A stretch of DNA of 55,728 bases from Cristatella mucedo (Eukaryota > Bryozoa > Phylactolaemata > Cristatellidae), in NCBI GenBank assembly GCA_009760855.2, contig WPIO01000120.1:1180001-1235728 (forward strand), written 5' to 3'. The notes under the pieces were generated by a model that had not been told where the DNA came from, ran no database searches, and worked only from the letters and a program-made list of their open reading frames with translations. This document shows positions 12,541 through 25,379 of the stretch, piece by piece. Every line of letters starts with the position of its first letter. The stretch's first letter is position 1. The position numbers and the translations under genes are program-made.

Positions 12541-12980
12541 GGCCGTTTTTACTTTCAAAATCTGCTAGAGCCGTTTTCCAATCTCATGGTCTAAATGATT
12601 CACACAATTTGAAGCTGTGGTAGCAAACTTGCGAAGGTACTACGGTTAATATTTGCACTACAGTTCATAAAGCGTTCTCAACTTCTTATGCCTGCTGACG
12701 TGGGTGTTTGCATTTGTTTTGAGTTGGAGCTGTTACGCAGGGACTTTTGACAAGAGCAGGGGGTGCCATTTGTAGCTTTTCCCCCGGACACCGAAAAGTT
12801 TCAGTACGCCTCTGCCAACTTGTTTGCTATCAAAATTTGGCTTCCGTTTTAGAATATATCGTTAATTAAACCAAATGGCAGCTCCATTTTGGCATAGGGC
12901 TTGAGAATACTTCAACCAGCATCCCAATTTAGTTAAATCAGAACATCATCCGGGAGAAAAGGGAAGACAGAGAGAGCGAT

Positions 12981-13054
<74 letters not shown>
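12981..13054. repeat. (GT)n microsatellite
   Basis: About 74 bp of nearly pure GT/TG with one early GC interruption. Confidence 0.97.
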
Positions 13055-13057
<3 letters not shown>

Positions 13058-14429
13058 CAAAAAGCCAATATCCTTACGAAGTCTGGCGTCGACGCATTTT
13101 ACAAATTAGTATGCCTCCAAAATAATTTCGCGATAAATTAAAACTCCGTTCCTACGAATGATAACCTTATTTTTCATACAGTGATTTCAAAAGCACCGTA
13201 ATTGCTCTTTTAGTTTGGCGACGTGCGGTAGAATGGACACCAAATTGCGAGTGATCTGTATATATAATTCTCTAGCTATTCACAACTAAGCATTTTCTTT
13301 TCAAAAAGTCTTTTACCTGAATGTTTTGGAAGCACTGTGTAGGAGTAATGGCCGCTGGACCGGAATCCGAAAGAAGCAGCTACGGCAGCAGGGTGGAGGA
13401 CTGAGTGTGACCTCGATGGTCAATGCGACGGAAGCTTCAAAGAGACACGAGTGGTCAGTGAAGCGACTCCAGCCACAGTGCAAGGCGGGCGCCGGCAGAA
13501 AAAATACCCTAGGTCCCATAAATGGAGGCAGATGAGGCACAATGGGGGAGAGACCAGAGCACGCTCTTCGGATTGTTTTGATTGTTGCAGGCTTAGAGTA
13601 AGTGACCATTTTATGGCTGACAGAGTGGCGACTGATAGCCATGTACGAAGCTAGAAAGACTGCTCAAAACAGTGGATTAGCACGTAAGTACTATTCTTTA
13701 AGAGCTGCCTACCGAGCAGCTTATCGGCACCAGAGTGCACACAGTTTCCTTTAGTTCCATAGAATATACGTTTACGGCTTGCCTGCATGTCTCAGGTTGA
13801 AGGTGAAGCCTTCCATTGTGATGTGCGCTCTTCCGACGTCTTTCGAAATGCGGAGCCCAAATGTTACTTCAAATTTTGCAATAGGTTACATTTGTGAACA
13901 TTGTAAAAAAAGCGCGGATGCTACTTTTGGATGATCTGTTTCTAATTGTATGCTTTCAAAGAAGCTAGTTGTTAACAATTTCTGCTAGCTATTTGATGCG
14001 CACAAGTAAACAACCCTTTGTATGATTAAAGCCTGCGTAAAGTGAACGTCGTGATTATTGGCAATAGTGATAATTGTTGGCACATAGCTGTAGAATACTC
14101 GAAATGACGTGTTTATTACATTCAGGGTACATGCCTTTGCCAGATCTTCCTGTTTTTTCCTTGTTGCTGGATTATGGTTCTGCTGGCCAACGTCCCTAAT
14201 TGGCTTCCGTTCTTTGTCATGCATGCAATGCACTCTTGCCTTATTTCCCGGGGTGGACTGTGTGTTTGTCACAAACTCTTTTATTTTTTGTCTTCCAGCG
14301 AGTTTTAAATAATGTGAATAGAGATTTGCTTTTGTTTTCACACTGAAGAGGCACGATATTGTTTTTCCTATTATTAAAATTCCTGACTACAGTGATTGCA
14401 CTGTAAAGCTCACGTAATCATAACTTTAT
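13055..14429. other. No recognised feature; downstream flank of the receptor gene
   Basis: It contains overlapping open frames at 13313-13654 and 13985-14341. Neither resembles a known domain nor shows convincing splice or codon signals. I treat them as chance. Confidence 0.45.
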
Positions 14430-15040
14430 TAATAATAATGAATATGTTATAGCCCCGCAGATAAATTTAAGTCTTTCTGGGCACTTTATATTTGCTGCAA
14501 ACGAAGCACAATCACATGTTTAGTTGTAGCATGCTCAATGAAAACAAGCATAGCAAAATGAGATTTTACTTGCACAGTGTTAATACGATTAGTGGCATCA
14601 TGCACAGTGCCAGCACGCATAAGAATGCAAATGATGTATAACGTGAAATAACTCAATGCGGTAATACCTAGATACGTTTTTAGGTCCTTTTTAAATTTCC
14701 TAAAAAAAGGGGAAGTAGTAAAAATATCAGGAATTGAGCATAAGACTTTAGAATCATTTGAGCTGAAGGTGCGATAGCAAAAGGATTCGATGTTCGTATG
14801 AGATATACCTTCCAGCTTAGAGTCAGAACATAGTGCTGTACTATTCGTTACCTATTGGGGAATACGTTTTGACAGGTACGCTGGAGCCAGAGAATAGATG
14901 GACCTAAAAACAAGTGACAGTACCTAGAAATCGATGAATTGCTTCACTGTGCTCTTGTCTTGATAACAATACAGGTCACACTAAGGCAATACTGTGCATG
15001 ACTGATGCATGGCTACAACAGGTGGAATTAGTACTTAAAA
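14430..15040 (-). mobile_element. Family A LINE 3' portion downstream of the receptor gene
   Basis: The minus-strand tail blocks match the 39360 copy: an AATAATAA run, CCCCGCAGATAAATTT in place of GCGCCCTCGGAGAACT, and the GCACAGTGCCAGCACGCATA block. The C-terminal coding block at 14880-15040 is very decayed. Confidence 0.6.
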
Positions 15041-15427
15041 GCTTCAGCTAATTATTAATTGGGTCTAGTGAAAAGGCACTAGCTATAGGTAGTCTAACAG
15101 CACGGCATTGATCTAGAACATCAAATTCTTAATTACAGGTCATGGTACTTAAAGCTAAGCTCCATATCAAAAAGCTTAACATTGCCACACCTTCGCAAAT
15201 TGCTAAAGTAAGCAAGATTACCCACATTTTGATATAACATACGATTGAACATGTTACTATCAATTTTAAACAAGAATCGTCAGTAATTACCCGAAACTAT
15301 GTTAAATTTGTGAAACTAGCTTAATAATGGCTTAACTACTATAATGAATCGTAATATAACTTTGAAACTATGACAATCAATTTTTCTCCACAGTGAATAT
15401 GACAGTGGACCAAAATTAAAATACTCT

Positions 15428-15433
15428 TTTATT
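15428..15433 (-). promoter_or_regulatory. Candidate polyadenylation signal of the receptor gene
   Basis: AATAAA on the minus strand, about 196 nt after the stop codon. It is the first canonical hexamer I find downstream. Cleavage position and transcript support are unknown. Confidence 0.45.
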
Positions 15434-15628
15434 AAGCATGATTCTCCAGTGCAGCGGTTACATTAAAAGTACAATTCGAATTAAAATACCAAGAGTATTT
15501 GAGTTAAAGCATCAACCTAATAAATAAAAGGGAAAAAATAGGGCAGTCAAGTATTAAATACTTCCAAAGAGCTTGACTAAGCACTCACGTGCATCACAGA
15601 GAAGAGAAATGTTGGCACACATTTAGAG

Positions 15629-16036
15629 CTAGTGGATAGATTTGTTCAAATCACATTCTTCACAGTAATGTTCCGGTAAAATACCTATAATAACCACACT
15701 TGCTATTAGCGTCATCAATAAAAATATGCACAACAATATTCTGTCAATAACTAAGCCAACGGTCATCCATGTATGCCTTGTCTCTTCCAGAGAGCGATTT
15801 ATGGTATGCTGTTGTTGCATCTCATGAAGAACTGTCAGAATTTCACTCATGATCTCGTTGGTTTTATATTCTTTGCTCTTCTCCGAATTTTCAATGTGGC
15901 TTGGAAGTGAACTACCTGTTCCACTTAAGGTATGAATGTTCAGTGTCATTCGACTTGACGTAGGCCTGGGTAATACTCTTTGACCCAACCTCCGAGGAAT
16001 TACACAAAGCAGTCTTCCAAGTTTTTGAACCACCAC
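15629..16036 (-). CDS. Receptor coding exon 10: M3-M4 loop, M4 and stop
   Basis: It is 408 nt including the TAG stop, with acceptor TTGTTGCAG. It encodes the cytoplasmic loop (Ser/Lys/Glu-rich, with a predicted helix around EIMSEILTVLHEMQQQ), the RHTW motif and M4 (VIDRILLCIFLLMTLIASVV), and ends in ...CEECDLNKSIH. The loop is short for the family, and no further exon is needed because exons 9 and 10 join in phase 0. Confidence 0.92.
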   Translation of the reverse strand: MVVQKLGRLLCVIPRRLGQRVLPRPTSSRMTLNIHTLSGTGSSLPSHIENSEKSKEYKTNEIMSEILTVLHEMQQQHTINRSLEETRHTWMTVGLVIDRILLCIFLLMTLIASVVIIGILPEHYCEECDLNKSIH

Positions 16037-19000
16037 CTGCAACAAAACTCGCTTGTCATAGACATCAAATACGATATATTGTTGCCATATTACCAATATT
16101 TTACGATTAATATGAACTTAGGTATCATAAATTCATGCTCTATTTAATTTTATTCAGGTTCAACAATTCAATTCAAGCAGCTCAAATTGCGAAGTTCTCA
16201 GCATTTGAATCTACCGGATTCTTGAGCAAAGATATATGAGCATTAGCTTGTAACCATTAGCACGGTGAAATCGCTCTGATTTCCATCTAGCGGTTGGCCG
16301 AGGAATATATTATCTATAAACACGGAGCCTCGATTATCTCCAACGCTTTGCTGCCCACAGACTTCCCAAGGAAAGCTTTCTGACTATTGGCAATAGCCAC
16401 CTCGTCTTTACTGTCCGTAAAGCACACAGACTGCTTTTATCCAGGAGCATTCTCCCGCCATTAACCAAGCAAAGTGACTATCGTGCAGCTTTACACTTAA
16501 AGGAAATATTATTTCCCTGTCAACAAGAGCCTCGGCCACTCCTGGCGGCCAAAAGCCCCACTCACTCTGGGAGCCACCTTACCCCCCCCCCCAATATCCA
16601 CAGCATCGAAAACAGCAGCAGTGTGTAGGGTATGCATTTTGCAAAAGCCTACTTTAAGCAGAGGGCAAATGACATATGGATGTCTCGTCTCAATGGTGCC
16701 GAACGCTAATGGCTGCTCCAAACTTAGGAGCTGCTTGATTAATAGTTTCTATTGCATCACCGACCACAAGCTTGAGCTTGCTGCAGAGGCAGGAGTATAT
16801 CGCCCCGCTTAGAGTTGGAGCTGGTTAGTGACCTAGGCTGTCTCTTTCTGATTAGAGTATGAGCTGGGGCAGAAACGATCCCGTAAGGAAATGAATAATA
16901 AGTTGATTTTGGGGTTCTTGCAAAATTCAGATTAACAAGATGAACATTTCTCGGAAGCGAATGACTGAGGTGAGCATGTGCCGGGACTACTGGCTCAACA
17001 GACCCATCTGTGAATGCATGAACTTCAAGACAAGTCACAAAGGTAATTTGTAAAAGCATTTAATATTTTAAGCGATGTACATGCCAAGCAAATACAAGTA
17101 ATATTGGTGAAGTGATTCCATTCCTTTCTGTGAGACTTTTGCCAATTTGAATGGATCAACGTTTAAGACTAAACAAATGTGTTCAACTGACTAATTAGCA
17201 CCTTAGTTCAGGAATCAAATTTGCTGCACGGTTTCTCCAACTTAATTCTTTGAGTGATGTCAAATAATAACAAAAGTTATACTTTTTGGATTTCACATTG
17301 CTATCATCACTAGGCATGCTATCAATTATAAAGTTATTACTAAGTGCTCGCCGTGTCTTCTGGAAAGCTATTGCATTAAAACTAAATTAGCAAGGATCTA
17401 TATCAGGAGAACTCATACCAGCTTATCATCAACGGGCAACACTCACATCAGGATCCTTTAAAGTAGGGGACCCTATGAGTTTAGCTTAATTCCATCCCCT
17501 ACAAATAACTTACTCTCCAATCGATCACTTAGCGAAATCTCGATAACATTTAGTTGATTATGTCACTCACCTGCACTAACCCTGTTTGATCTGCCAGCCC
17601 AACAGCTTAAAAAACTCTCTAAAATCCATGCTAAGTATATTCTTAATATTTGCAATGGTTTTAACGAAAAATGCTCATTTCGAATGGTGATTAACTGACC
17701 TGCTAGATATCAGCAATACAAGTTTCTAGGAAAATATAGAAAGGTTCCTTTAAAATTAGCTCTGCTAGCACATCTCCTCTAGCGTATAAGCAAAATCCGG
17801 ATAATTGGTTGCACAGTGATATTTAACTAGATAACCTCATTATCCCTGAAGTTAATCCGGCCTACTTTTAGGTACGAATGACCGAAACCACTATGTTTTT
17901 TTAGCGAGGATACAAAGTCTAATTCAGTCCAGGCACTCACGTTCTCCCATTTCTTCTTCTACAGCACACTACTTACAGATGTTCCAGAGTATAACCAAGA
18001 GGAACTCGCAGATGGTGAAAAATGTATCAACTATAACTTTCTGTTGAAAGCTTTTTAAAATAAAATCTAAAAAATTTATTTCATTGTAGAGGCCAAACCA
18101 CTTCATATCGGGTGGTCAGCTTGTGTGCACGGCATCTGGAAAGAATGCTGGATGCGAGTATGCTAGGTTGACTAATGCACAATTAGCGTAAGGGATGTGT
18201 CGTTGTCAGCGAAAGGTATCAAAAGAAGGCTACTCAATCGCCCCTTTGGCTGAATCCGTCGATGACCATCGACTAACTTCCAGCCGGCCTCACTATCGCT
18301 GTGCCTACTCCCCAACCAGGTCAAGCACCGTACCACCCTCTGTTTTCGGAATCAAACTGTTTACCTGTAACTTTTTCAGGGTTTCGCCAATGAGAGGGGC
18401 GACTATTATCCGCTTGCTTTGGTTTTCCTTGTTTACCCTTGAATTTTGTGGCGATTCCTGGATCTTGATAGCTTGCATAAACCATAGGTTTTATAAGGAA
18501 ATATAAGTATTAAACAATACGTACAACTTAAATTATTTTTTGAATGCAAGCATAAATAGCTGGTGACTGAGTGGGTGAGCATGCACAAATGACTGCCAAG
18601 CTTGGAATTTTTATTTAGTCAAGCAAAATACTTAAATATAAAAAGGTAGCACTAGCTGTTTAGATTTTTCATTATACTTAACCTGAAATCCGACTGTATG
18701 AAAATTAGTATGAGAGACTGGGTATTGAGTTAGCATTGAAGTAAATGAAATAAGTGCATGGATGTGCATCCCATCCTTAATAATCACGAGCTGATTTGGC
18801 GTGATGACTTCTAAAGATTGCTGATGGCTGCAGGCAGGGGCAGCAAGAATTCGTTTAGTTTAACCTCACACCTGCAGATTTTCAAGAGCTAGTCTAAGAG
18901 GAAGCACTGGAGGCTCTAGAAGTGCCAATCGTCTATTAGGACAGAAGCAAAGTAGTTTATAGTGCAAAGACATATAGGTATTTACAAAAAAGCTGCAGGA

Positions 19001-22000
19001 TATTTACGGCTTTGTATATTTCTAGAATTTAAATATTGACTTACAATTATTTGAAGTGCAAGTTGCTGCTTGATATACAAATTAGCAAATTATCTTTAAC
19101 TTTTGCACAATCTCAGGTTCTGAACCGTAGCAGTAGTACAGCAAAAATTATACTAAGAACTAAAAAGTGGGAGGTTAGTGACAGAAAATGTTCAGAACAA
19201 TTAGCTCCTCATTTAAGGGATTTATTGTGTCATAATCTTGGCTTTACGGCCATCTCTGTACTCTAAACAATCATCGAGAAAAATATTTTTCATAATTACT
19301 GCAATGTTCCTTTTCGAATGACTACGACAAATTTCCTGCTTGTATATCCTTCACAAATCCCAATCAAAAAGTTGCCCGACTATTTATTCACTCTAGGGCC
19401 GACTTCTTTCAGCCAAAAATCATTAAAATGATCTAGTTGAACAATATTAAGGTACAGCTTCCTCGTTACAGCGAGATTTGTTAGTTTTAGCTGCTGGGGA
19501 CGACTTCAGTATCTCCTCTAGTTTTACTAGATTACAGCATGTACCTGACGTTAAATTCGAAAAAAAGGTTTCATCTACAACAAGATAATTTTTGTGAAGC
19601 ACGATTCGTTGAAGTAATCATTCACAGCTGAAAGTAACAGCTCCCCAGGATACCTCGTCTCTTCCCAAAGCCGCAACATGTTCGGGTGGATACTTTATCA
19701 AAATTGATCTTACCTAGTAGAAGTGGTTCACTGACAGTTATTGCTGACTTAAGTTAGACAAGTCAGTTCATGCTCTCACGTATTCCTGATAACGTAAATG
19801 TCGGCTTGCAAATGCTGTAATGTTTCTCAAGAGCCCCTCACAAAATTCACTTTCTTTAGTTCTTTGCGCTTCTCCAGATTAGAGACAACTTCTGTACTTC
19901 TCGCTGGCACTGAGGAGCCAGATACTTTATCTCCAAACCCAAAAAACTCAAGCACTTACATGCAGAGTGATTTTATCATCGCTTACACTGCAATCACTGG
20001 CTAACACATGGTGATTAACAGATTGCTCGTACTACTACATAGTGGTGGTCGTAAAGCTGCACGTGCCCAAGAAGAAGCAGCTTCCCCCGGTCGACAGTTG
20101 TCTTCAAATCAAGACTCGCACACTGTGAGAACACTATTTAAACCTTAGGCAATTGAAAGTAAAAACACATCCCTGTAGGCGATGTGATTTTAGGTTTGCA
20201 ATCTCATTGCTGTCGTCCACTCAAAAACGCGATTTTTTAATTTTTTATAAGATGCTTCATTTCAACATTGGCTCATGGATCTACCATTTATAGCCACATG
20301 TCAAAAACAGGAAGGAACTTAACTGTGTAGACTGGTGGCATAAAAGGGCTCAAATCACAATGACTACTTAGGACTATGATTTTACTCCAGATATTGGTTT
20401 CTTCACGCTCATCAATATAACCGTTAATTTGGCAGCTTATTCCTGCATGTGACGTGATGTAATGCTTAACAATAATGAAGAAAGTTCAGCAGTACAAGTA
20501 ATGGGAGGAAGCTGAGGCTGAAGATTAGCCAGCCATAGAGTTTGCAGTAAACGTTTGCTGATTAGGATTTTTCCTGAGTATGAAGCAGCAAGAAAGGTTC
20601 TAAAATTTGTAGCTAGGCTTCACATTATGTCCTGCAATATAAGCTTCCAACTAATGCCGAATTTTTTATGTGTGTAATTTCAGTTTTAAAAAATTAGGGT
20701 ACATTTTCAGTTTAATCGTACAGGTGCCCTTTGTCAGCTAAGTGGCTCATGGTTTTCCTAGTTTCTTCAATGGCTCTTCTTAGTCTCTACAAGTTCTTTA
20801 AAAATAAAGCTCTCCTCGAACTCTGTTGGAACATCACTTCACCTGCATTGTTATGCTATTCAAGTCTTTCATTTTTTAGCCTCCGAATTTTAAAGAGGAA
20901 TTTGCTTCGGTTGCTGACTCGGATGATTTCTGGAGCAAGTGAAATTGTATCACTTGAACTACCTAAGAGCTTAACCGATGCATTCACTCCAGCTGATTGC
21001 CAGTGTATAAACGATTCACTTGAGCTACATGGCAAAAATGATTTGGTAGAGCTTGTGGAATGCTCAGATCGTAGCATATTAAAACATCATAACCACACGC
21101 CAACAAGCAGTCGCTTAAGCATAACCTTGATTTTTCCGCGAACGGCGAAACCAGGATGATCAATAATTAAAGTCGTAAATAAATTGACTATACAGAAATA
21201 TTGGGATTAACAGGTAGGTATTAACAGATTACTCCGGATACCGATTACTATGTCTGCATTATTCTTAGAATAGGCTATATTTTACATCACGCCACTTATA
21301 AAATAAGCATGCCTCAGAGGCGTCAGACTCATACAAACCATTTTCTTTCTGAAAATATGCACCATTCTGAGGCTTGTTGTAGCATATTTGCTTGTCATGA
21401 ATTTTACATCTTTAGATGATCAACCTAAATTCTAGAGGTACTATATCAAACGAATACTTTTTGTTTATTGGGATGCATGGTGCAAGTGTATTATTGGTTA
21501 GCGGCGTCAAATATAAAATGCATCTCAGTAGTTTTAATTAGCCATAATGTAGTCGCTCCGTTTGGAATTGAATTCCAAAACCTCGGCAAACAGCAGGATT
21601 TTCCAGTGTAGCTCTGAGCTACACGGACTCAAAACAGTGATGCCTCAAAATTAGAGAACCAACTTTCAAGCGACTTATTGACTAGGAAAAATAAACAAAT
21701 GGTGTATCTACAACCTCAGACTGCAAATTTAAATTAAGTGGGCGCCATTCGCTTGGGGCATGTTCAGTGATAAGACTACGACAGAGTGTCCATTGTATAA
21801 ATATATGTTTTCAGGGTAATGTGGTGGAATAAGGAGTGCCTTCAACAAGTTCCTGTTGAGTTAATGGGAAATAACTTGAAGAAAGTAACCAACACATCAT
21901 CGTGCTATAGTTTCTTAACAAATGTGTCTGAGCAGAGGTCTAGCTTTGAAGTCGGGAAATATTAATGCATTTTTTCTATTCTATTCGTCGATAAGGGTTT

Positions 22001-25000
22001 GCCTTTATATGAATAATTTTTTCATATACCACTTAAGGTAATTGCTTGAGTAAATCTAGGCAAAATCTGAAATGATGCAGCTAAGGTTTAAACATTGGCA
22101 GAATGCTTACTCAGAATATGGGGTCCCTACAAATGGCTATCAGTGCACTTCTAACTGTCAGAAACACGATCAACGCTAATTTTATTACTCGGAGGGACTC
22201 AATCAAGCAGTTAAACTATAGTTATCCTAAAACTAAGGTAAACTAAGTTATAGTTATAGTTATAGTTATAGTTATAGTTACATAGCTATATTTTTTAAAA
22301 CTATTATTAATATTGTTATAAATATATGTGATTAAAATTAAGAATTATCTCGGGCTTGTATTTATCTACGAGTCAAGCTAGTTCAAAACGAATATTAAGC
22401 ATAGTGAAAGTTGAAATTAGAGATGTTCAAATATCATCTTTGCTCCAACGCAACTTTATGAAACTTCAGGAACAGATATCTTGAGGTGCCTAGGTATGCC
22501 GAATCATTTAGCATGCCAATTGCATGCTGCCAGGGGCATCTTTCTACTCTTGCAAGTTCAGCATAGTTTCTTAAAAACGTTTGCTCTCGTAAGAATAACA
22601 ACCCAGCATGGACCTATTTAATTGGATTTAAGTAGCACCACTACGCTCGCAATTGGTATGTACTTTCAGCCATATTTCTCTGCATGTAGTTGTACTTACT
22701 CGCTGCACCCATGAGGGCACTTCCCTCGTGCCGCGATGTGATATACGTATCACATATATCGTGCTTATCAGAGAAAGAGCTGACATCACTGTTACAAATG
22801 TGAGATATCTGCCTAAAAATTAAGATGTTTTAGTCATTAGTATTTATGTATCCATCACTGATCGACACCGGTAAAGAAAATCTCCATTAAATGCTTACTC
22901 AATAGTGGAACGTAGTCAGACGTCTTAGGCAAGTTGTTAGACACGTCGACTAAAAGTAGTACGAAGGAGAGAAGCAACGTAATCGTGAGTGCCACCTGAA
23001 ATTAAAATTCAATTGTCGTCTTGATATCTTGGCACATAATTTTTTTCAAACAAGGTCAAAATGTAGGTATTTGCAGAAACAGGTTAGAGTAAAAATGCGT
23101 CTTTGGTTTCGCTCTACTGGTTCGTTGTCAGATTCTGCCTCTGCTGTCAACTCTTCCTAATCTTTCTTACTAGTACTAGGTTGACGTATCTTTTCAGCAT
23201 TTGAGTGAACTTTTGAAAACCACTGTTAGTTAAATTACGTTTTACATGCCTACCAGTTTTAGAGTCTAATGTAATGTATCTCCTTCTGTAACTCCACAAA
23301 GCTATAAATTCTACATGGGTGTTAAGCAGGAGAGGTTTGTATAGGGGACTCACAGACTAAGTGACTTTCGGTAAGCATTCGGTATCCAAGAGACTTCGTC
23401 TCACCCTACAAAGAGAAAGTGGGAAGCACGAGAGAGTCAGGAGATCAGTTAAGGTAGCGAGTAGCATAGAAGAAGCAGCTCAGGACTTCTGGAAATAATG
23501 TGCTATGCTCGGCGGAAGAAGAGTACTTAACGTTGAATAAAAATCACTCAATTGAGTTCCGAAGTCTAGAACCTGCAGAGTTAAAGCTTCAGTCGCCAAT
23601 GGTCTTTCAGCAGACAATTATACAGCTAACTTGTTGACCATACAAGACCTAAACGAAGGATGGGACTGAAACAGGTGCAGCAGCTGTTCAGCTGGTTATG
23701 AAAGAACGAAACCGTGGCCGGCCTTTGAGGTCAGCCTAAGAACTCCGTTCTGTATCCTTTATCAACCGGAAACCATCCCAACTCCTTTAGCCAACGAGAT
23801 ATGTCATCAAGCCTGTGGGATTTGAAAACCACTCTAGCAGTTATATTCATGGCCATTTCCAGTGGCCCAGTTGCTGTTTTTGTAGCCCAGCCAAAAGGAA
23901 TTTACAATAATCAAGACGAGACAGAACAAAAGAGCAAGTTACATTTTTAGCAAGCCGAGGAGGAAGCCTGCTCCTTATTTCAGATAGGAATCTGACGTGA
24001 TGGCTGGCTGTAGAAGCAGTCTCCTGAATGAAGATTTCACAATTGGAGCAGCTGTCGAAAACGATATCTAAATTTAAAGCATGCAGTGATGGACGCACAA
24101 CAGAATCACCTATTAAAAGAGCAAAGCATTCTGATCCAGCGAAGTGCCTATGGTGACCTATGCAAGGCAGTTTAGTGTTATCGTCATTCAGCAATAAGTA
24201 CTTTTCTGACATCCCGGTTTGAATTTCGGCCAGGCAAGCATTCAGTTTAGCAGTCGCTGCAGATTATCTTGACTTTTGGAATTATAAATAAATCTGAGTA
24301 TCGTCAGCATAAAAGTGATATCCTATTCATCGGGCCTTAATAAGTCTTTCCAGAGGTTGGCTATAAATGAAGAACAGTGCGGAACCGAGTAGGAACCCTT
24401 AAGGGACTCCACAGGTGACCTACCTCGTGTATGAGAAATGACCCCCACACGATACATATTGAACATGATCAAACTACTATGGTTTGAACCATGCCAGTGC
24501 CTCGTCTGCCAGACCGATCGTTGTTCTCAATCGGTCAAGTATGACATCTTGATAGATGGCGTCGAAGATTAGATATAGCAGAGCTAGGGAAGTGACAATC
24601 CTGTTCATAGTTACACAAAGGAAGGGAGCAGTTTCAGCTGAGTGCTGCCTACTAAAGCCTAACAAAATACTCTATTCTTACATATAATCCAATCGGTTTC
24701 GTTGAATTTAAAACTTTTGCAGTGCACGTAAGATGAAGTTCTCATTAATTTCTTCTCAGAGGGATCGGTATGCTTGTGAAACCAATAAGGAGCTTGTGTG
24801 AAAGCTGTAGGCAAATATTACCTTTTCCTGTGATTCAGCAGGCAAAGCAAATACCATGCATGCCAGCACAGACATCACTGCACAAGGAAACACAGAATTC
24901 ATCATGTAGAACTGTGTCTTTCTTTTTAGAGTTAGGTAGAAATACACATCTGAGTAAGAAGCTCCACCAGGATAGACTTTGTTGAATCTAGAATAAAATC

Positions 25001-25295
25001 GATAATGATGATGATAGTTATTTTTCATTGTCTATTATTCATGCAATTTTCAAATAGGTACAACTATCTTTAATCTTATCTGTTTATATAATGTTCACAT
25101 TTTAGTGCTATTTCGATTAATTTTAACATTTACACATAATCAACGAATAAATATATTACATTATTACTTCATTATTCATTGTAGAAGTAATGTTAGCACG
25201 AGCACTTCATAGTGAGAATTATTTACATTTAATTATGCGAGTAGCTATTAAATTTTGGTCGAGTGCTAAATTTTAGTAGAAGTGCAATATATATG

Positions 25296-25379
<84 letters not shown>

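Larger units (their letters stand above)
16037..22699 (-). other. Receptor intron 9 (6,663 nt), mostly unique A/T-rich sequence
   Basis: GT-AG intron in phase 0. Unlike introns 6 and 7 it has little transposon sequence: one short LINE scrap at 18297 and a TTATAG tract at 22248. A 142-codon plus-strand open frame (20731-21159) and a 73-codon minus-strand one (20856-21077) have no recognised domain and lack suitable flanking splice signals. Confidence 0.8.

Noticed and set aside
20856-21077. Ser-rich minus-strand frame as an extra receptor loop exon
   Set aside because: A stop lies just upstream of its ATG, no pyrimidine-rich acceptor precedes it, and exons 9 and 10 already join in phase 0 with continuous family homology.
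20731-21159. 142-codon plus-strand frame with a hydrophobic start
   Set aside because: It lies antisense in receptor intron 9, matches no family I recognise, and has no supporting splice or promoter signals.
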